Program-made: the position numbers and the translations under genes
Source of the DNA: JACRBK01 sp964427955
GTDB taxonomy: Bacteria; Chloroflexota; Anaerolineae; Aggregatilineales; Aggregatilineaceae
Length of the DNA: 18,950 bases
Direction of reading: 5' to 3'
Assembly (NCBI GenBank): GCA_964427955.1
Contig: CAYRWY010000056.1
Coordinates: 1 to 18,950 of the forward strand
The notes under the pieces: model-generated
Databases searched by the model: none
The model's input: only the letters and a program-made list of their open reading frames with translations
What the model was told of the DNA's origin: nothing
Shown here: positions 15,367-18,950 of the stretch, in pieces
How the letters are laid out: each line of letters begins with the position of its first letter
How positions within the stretch are numbered: the stretch's first letter is position 1

Positions 15367-17115
15367 ATGGCCGAATGGTTGATTGTCTTGACGATTGGTA
15401 TCCCCTGGCTGGGGGCGCTGGCCGTCTGGCTGGCGGGTGACAGCCGGTCGCGCCAGCAGCATATCCTGGCCGTGAGCTTTTCGGTCGCGGCGGGGGTGGT
15501 GGCGCTGGTCATGTTGTTTTCGGCCAGTGATGCGGTCGAGTTGAAGATCAAGATGGGCAGTGTCTTCGGCGATTTCACGTTCGTCCCGGATGGCCTGGGC
15601 GTCTTCCTGGCCGCGGTGGCGACCGTGGTCGGCAGCCTGGCGGTCATCTTCTCGGTCGATTACATGCACGGCGAAGCGCAGTTGGGGCGCTATTACGCCC
15701 TGGTGCTGATCTTCATCGGCGCGATGGCCGGGCTGGTGCTCACCGGCAGTATGCTGGCGATGTTCATCTTCTGGGAAATCACGGCGCTGTGCTCGTACGC
15801 GCTGATCTCGTTCTACAACGACGATCCGAAAGCGGTCGAAGGCGGTATCAAAGCGCTGATCATGACGCAGTTCGGCGGGCTGGGCCTGCTGGCGGGGACG
15901 CTGGTTGCCTATGCCTACTTCGGCAATACTCAGATCAGCAGTCTGCTGGCGCACCCGGAGGCGCTGCCGCCCAACATGCTGCGCGTGATGGCCTTCGGCT
16001 TCCTGGCCGCGGCGGCGGCGAAATCCGCGCAGGTGCCATTCCACACCTGGCTGCCCGGCGCGATGGAAGCCCCTTCGCCCATCAGCGCGCTGATCCATGC
16101 CGCGACGATGGTCAACGCCGGGGTCTACCTCCTGGCGCGTTTTTACCCGGCCTTCGAAGGCGTTTCCGGCTGGAAGACGGCGGTCGTGATCGTCGGCATG
16201 ACGTCGGCCTTCCTGGCGGCATTGATGGCCCTGGTCGCCCAGGACCTCAAGCGCGCGCTGGCCTATTCGACCATCAGTCAGTTGGGCTACATGGTCTATT
16301 CCGTCGGCACCGGTGGCATTTTCGCCAGCCAGTTCCACCTGCTCAGCCATGCCGTGTTCAAGGCGCTGCTGTTCCTCAGCGCGGGTGCCGTGATCCACAG
16401 CGTGGGCACGCGCGACATGCGCCAGATGGGCGGCCTCGGCAAAAAGATGCCGTTCATGCGCAATGTGTTCATCGTGGGCGCGTTGGCGCTGGCCGGACTG
16501 CCGATCTTCAACGGCTTCTGGAGCAAAGAACTGGTGCTCGAACACGGCCTGGACGAAGGCCCGATCTGGGCATACGTCGTGATGCTGGCCGTGGCCGGAT
16601 TGACGGCGCTGTATACGGCGCGCATGGTCTGGCTGGTCTTCTTCGGCGAGGCGCGCGGCACGGGGCACGTACACGAGGCCGGGCGGCTCATGAAATTGAC
16701 GACCGGTCTTCTCGCCCTCGGCACGTTGACCACCTGGCTGCTGATCGGCTGGTTCGGCGAGCTGCTCGAAGATACGCTGCCCTTCCATCACCTCGAAGTG
16801 GACTCCGCGGCGACGCTGCTGAAGGATGTGGTCACGGCTCCGGCGACGCTGCTGGCCCTGGGCGTGATCGCGGTCGGGCTGTTGTGCTGGCGTTTCCGCA
16901 CGGCCCTGGCCGGGATCAGCGCGAGCTTGCAGCCGGTCGGGCAGGCGGCGTCCAACGACTTCGGTTTTGAGTGGATCAACCGCCGCATCGTGGCCTGGAC
17001 CAAAGACGGCGCGAACGCGCTCCGCACCACCCAAACCGGCTATCTGAACTGGAATGTGTTTGGGATTGTGGGCGGCTTGATCGTCGTGCTGGTCGTTCTG
17101 GTGTTGGGGGCGTAG
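15367..17115 (+). CDS. NuoL/MrpA-like antiporter-type subunit
   Basis: The 582-residue polytopic protein is an antiporter-like ion-translocating subunit. The Proton_antipo core (about 125–425) contains FWEITALCSYALISFY (Glu137), AKSAQVPFHTWLPGAMEAPSPISALIHAATMVNAGVYLLARF (split here as Lys219 and His244), HLLSHAVFKALLFLSAG (Lys332) and GLPIFNGFWSKEL (Lys387). These are the charged residues of the proton path in NuoL. WLPGAM and the AP-x-P pattern are as in MrpA rather than the WLPDAM common in NuoL. The protein lacks the long amphipathic lateral helix and its length is near NuoL (about 610). The gene is 6 bases after the K-like gene and 4 bases before the M-like gene. Proton or sodium may be the transported ion. 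Confidence 0.9.
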   Translation: MAEWLIVLTIGIPWLGALAVWLAGDSRSRQQHILAVSFSVAAGVVALVMLFSASDAVELKIKMGSVFGDFTFVPDGLGVFLAAVATVVGSLAVIFSVDYMHGEAQLGRYYALVLIFIGAMAGLVLTGSMLAMFIFWEITALCSYALISFYNDDPKAVEGGIKALIMTQFGGLGLLAGTLVAYAYFGNTQISSLLAHPEALPPNMLRVMAFGFLAAAAAKSAQVPFHTWLPGAMEAPSPISALIHAATMVNAGVYLLARFYPAFEGVSGWKTAVVIVGMTSAFLAALMALVAQDLKRALAYSTISQLGYMVYSVGTGGIFASQFHLLSHAVFKALLFLSAGAVIHSVGTRDMRQMGGLGKKMPFMRNVFIVGALALAGLPIFNGFWSKELVLEHGLDEGPIWAYVVMLAVAGLTALYTARMVWLVFFGEARGTGHVHEAGRLMKLTTGLLALGTLTTWLLIGWFGELLEDTLPFHHLEVDSAATLLKDVVTAPATLLALGVIAVGLLCWRFRTALAGISASLQPVGQAASNDFGFEWINRRIVAWTKDGANALRTTQTGYLNWNVFGIVGGLIVVLVVLVLGA

Positions 17116-17119
17116 TCAC

Positions 17120-18616
17120 ATGGAAACTTTCTGCTGGATTATTCTGCTGCCCCTGCTGGCTTCTCCGGCGATTTACATGGTGGGGCGTATCAGCCGCCGC
17201 CGCAACTGGGATGTCGGCATGATTTCCCACTGGCTGTCGGTGTTCGTGCTGGGCGCGACATGGCTGCCGTTCATCCTGACCGCCATCGACCTGCACGATC
17301 ACGGTCCCCAGTCGTACACTGTCGGGACGGTGGCCCTGCGCATGGACGACCTGGGGCTGCTGCTCGCGGCGCTGTCGTTGGGACTGGGCACGCTGGTCGT
17401 GCTGTATTCCGGCCCCTATATCACCGCCGAGCATGGCCGCGAGAAGTACCACGCCCTGCTGGTGGCGATGGTGGGCGTCATGGTCGGGCTGGGCTGTGCC
17501 AGCGATCTGTTCAACCTGTGGGTCTGGTTCGAAGCGATGGCGATTTCCTCCTTCCTGCTCGTGGCGTTCTACCACGAACAGGCGGCGTCGTTGGAAGCCG
17601 GGGTGAAATACGTCGTGCAAAGCGCGGTCGGATCGGCTCTGATCCTGTTCGGCATCTCCATCGTGCTGGCCAAAACCGGCACGCTCGATCTGGCGCAGAT
17701 CCGTGTTGCCGCGGGCGATTCACAGATGCTGCTGGCGGCAGGTGCCTTGTTCGTGATCGGTTTCGGCGTCAAGGCCGCGATGGTGCCGATGCACACCTGG
17801 TTGCCCGATGCGCACTCTCAAGCGCCCAGCGGGATCAGCGCCATGCTGTCCGGCGTGGTGATCGAGGCCGGGTTGATCGCGCTGCTGCGGGCGCTGTCCG
17901 CCTTGTCGGGCGTCACCGGATCGTGGGGCGAACTGCTGATGGGGTTCGGCGTGCTCAACATGGTGTTGGGCAACCTGATGGCGCTGCGCCAGACGCAGGT
18001 CAAGCGCCTGCTGGCGTATTCGAGCCTGAGCCATATCGGCTATATGCTGCTCGGCCTGGGCATCGCGATCTACGCAAAGGATGCCTCCGGCGCACAGGGC
18101 AGCCTGTTCCACATGCTGAATCACGGCCTGATGAAGGGCCTGGCCTTCCTGGCGGCGGGATCGCTGCTCTACACTTTGCACGTGGCGTCCGGCGATCACA
18201 GCCCGCTCACCATCTCCGATCTGGATGGCGCGGCCCAGCGTTATCCCTTGATCGCCCTGGGCTTGAGCCTGGCCGTACTGGGCCTGGGCGGACTACCTCC
18301 GCTGGCGGGCTTCATGTCCAAGTGGCAGATTTTCGCGGCGGGTTTCGAGACCCGTAACGGCTGGATCGAGGCGTTGGTGGTGTTTGCCGCACTGAACAGT
18401 GTTCTCTCGCTGGCGTATTATGCGCCGTTGGTGAACGCCCTCTACCGCCGCACGCCGTCCGCCGCCGTGCAGCACGGTCAACCGCTGTCGATCTGGATGT
18501 GGCTGCCGGTGAACGTGCTCTCGTTGGCCGTGATCGCGGTGGGCGTCTGGCCAGGGCTGCTGCGCTGGCTGGCCGAACCGGCGGGACGTGCGCTGATGAC
18601 CGCGTTTGGGTTCTAG
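17120..18616 (+). CDS. NuoM/MrpD/HyfB-like antiporter-type subunit
   Basis: The 498-residue polytopic membrane protein is a second antiporter-like subunit. The conserved sites are LWVWFEAMAISSFLLVAFY (Glu138), GFGVKAAMVPMHTWLPDAHSQAPSGISA (Lys218), HMLNHGLMKGLAFLAAGSLLY (Lys339) and GLPPLAGFMSKW (Lys401). The string WLPDAHSQAP is typical of NuoM and of hydrogenase-linked homologues. The position equivalent to Lys265 of E. coli NuoM is Glu249 (GVVIEAGLIALLR). The start ATG at 17120 follows the previous stop by four bases, and TTGGGGG lies upstream. In the assembled membrane arm it would stack next to the L/MrpA-like subunit. NuoM, NuoN and MrpD labels cannot be separated with confidence from sequence alone. 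Confidence 0.88.
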   Translation: METFCWIILLPLLASPAIYMVGRISRRRNWDVGMISHWLSVFVLGATWLPFILTAIDLHDHGPQSYTVGTVALRMDDLGLLLAALSLGLGTLVVLYSGPYITAEHGREKYHALLVAMVGVMVGLGCASDLFNLWVWFEAMAISSFLLVAFYHEQAASLEAGVKYVVQSAVGSALILFGISIVLAKTGTLDLAQIRVAAGDSQMLLAAGALFVIGFGVKAAMVPMHTWLPDAHSQAPSGISAMLSGVVIEAGLIALLRALSALSGVTGSWGELLMGFGVLNMVLGNLMALRQTQVKRLLAYSSLSHIGYMLLGLGIAIYAKDASGAQGSLFHMLNHGLMKGLAFLAAGSLLYTLHVASGDHSPLTISDLDGAAQRYPLIALGLSLAVLGLGGLPPLAGFMSKWQIFAAGFETRNGWIEALVVFAALNSVLSLAYYAPLVNALYRRTPSAAVQHGQPLSIWMWLPVNVLSLAVIAVGVWPGLLRWLAEPAGRALMTAFGF

Positions 18617-18628
18617 GGGGAACTGGCA

Positions 18629-18931
18629 ATGAAGGAAATCCTACTCGCTCCGCCCGTAGCATTCGTTTTTTACCTGGTGTTCGTGGGGCTGCTCTCCGGC
18701 CTGGGCCGGATGATGGCCCCCAAAAGCTCGAAGTCGAGCATCTACGCGGGTGGCGAAGCCTCCCCGATCCGCCCAGCCGTGCCCGGCTACCGCCAGTTTT
18801 TCGTGGTGGCGCTGTTCTTCGCGGTCGTGCACCTGGGCGTGCTGGTGCTGGGCAGCGGCGATCTCTCCGCGCCGATGGGCATTTACCTGGTGGGACTAAT
18901 CCTGGCGCTTTTGGCCCTGATTTTAGGATAA
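18629..18931 (+). CDS. NuoA-like small membrane subunit
   Basis: The 100-residue protein has three hydrophobic helices (about 8–28, 56–76, 82–99), as in NuoA. Between helices 1 and 2 is SIYAGGEASPIRPAVPGYRQFF, which resembles the loop of NuoA-like subunits in complex I and in hydrogenase-type relatives (YECG or YACGE, then a basic/aromatic stretch and FxxxALFFxxxH). The conserved loop cysteine is Gly41 here. It follows the M-like gene by 12 bases and is the last complete gene in the window. In relatives this subunit is next to the redox subunit genes (B, C, D, H, I), which should lie beyond the window. The call rests on size, topology, loop motif and context, so it is moderate. Confidence 0.6.
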   Translation: MKEILLAPPVAFVFYLVFVGLLSGLGRMMAPKSSKSSIYAGGEASPIRPAVPGYRQFFVVALFFAVVHLGVLVLGSGDLSAPMGIYLVGLILALLALILG

Positions 18932-18944
18932 ATGTCACTGTAAT

Positions 18945-18950
18945 CTGGAG
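18945..18950 (+). promoter_or_regulatory. Shine-Dalgarno-like sequence for the next gene of the operon
   Basis: The window ends in CTGGAG, 14 bases after the stop codon of the NuoA-like gene. The only ATG in this tail (18932) opens a three-codon frame, so the next gene must start just outside. This supports continuation of the operon past the window. Confidence 0.4.

Noticed and set aside
15361..17034. A 557-codon open frame on the minus strand opposite the L-like gene, and a similar one at 1409–3082 opposite the permease.
   Set aside because: Both translate to low-complexity Arg/Gln/His-rich sequence and mirror well-supported membrane proteins.
1..18950. CRISPR arrays, tRNA/rRNA genes, insertion sequences and riboswitches.
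   Set aside because: I found no regularly spaced long repeats, no transposase-like frames, no tRNA-like cloverleaf and no long structured leader. All gaps between genes are under 300 bases.

Overview
The window is GC-rich, gene-dense bacterial DNA with no rRNA, tRNA, CRISPR array or insertion sequence that I can see. Several things point to a Chloroflexota (Anaerolineae-like) genome: a Yhn/Ykn-type HlyD–FtsX exporter built for a one-membrane cell, a ROK-regulated sugar operon, large signalling and transport proteins, and a Mrp/complex I-like operon. This assignment is inference from general style and is not proven.

Left block, minus strand (1–7015). Reading in the direction of transcription: a very large secreted protein made of two tandem solute-binding domains (7015–4256), a FtsX-type ABC permease (4198–1433), a HlyD/MacA-like lipoprotein adaptor (1440–43), and the first eight codons of a further gene, probably the ABC ATPase (24–1). 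The genes are tightly packed and look like one operon. It has binding-protein domains but no importer permease. Upstream of it lie three TTACA boxes spaced exactly 11 bp apart.

Second block, minus strand (7091–9483). This is a signalling operon: a NarL-type response regulator with an extra histidine-kinase dimerisation (DHp) domain at its C terminus and no ATPase domain, a single-domain CheY-like receiver one base downstream, and a membrane histidine kinase overlapping that receiver. Proteins and gene order suggest a branched phosphorelay.

Third block (9553–14242). A ROK-family repressor (minus) is divergent from a plus-strand set: a two-SIS-domain sugar-phosphate isomerase/deaminase, a ROK/ASKHA-type sugar kinase with an unusual N-terminal extension, and a PIG-L/LmbE deacetylase. 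The 74-bp divergent intergenic region holds a good promoter overlapped by an inverted repeat likely to be the ROK operator. Together the genes fit amino-sugar use by deacetylation, phosphorylation and SIS-type deamination, resembling the archaeal chitin route rather than nagA/nagB.

Fourth block, plus strand (14471–18931 and beyond). This is the membrane arm of a complex I-like or Mrp/Mbh-like ion-pumping complex: J/MbhD-like, K/MrpC-like, L/MrpA-like, M/MrpD-like and A-like subunits. It is in a non-nuo order and continues past the window, where the redox subunits are expected. Its first gene starts inside a 24-bp palindrome that matches a CRP/FNR operator and could also fold the start codon and Shine-Dalgarno sequence into an RNA hairpin.
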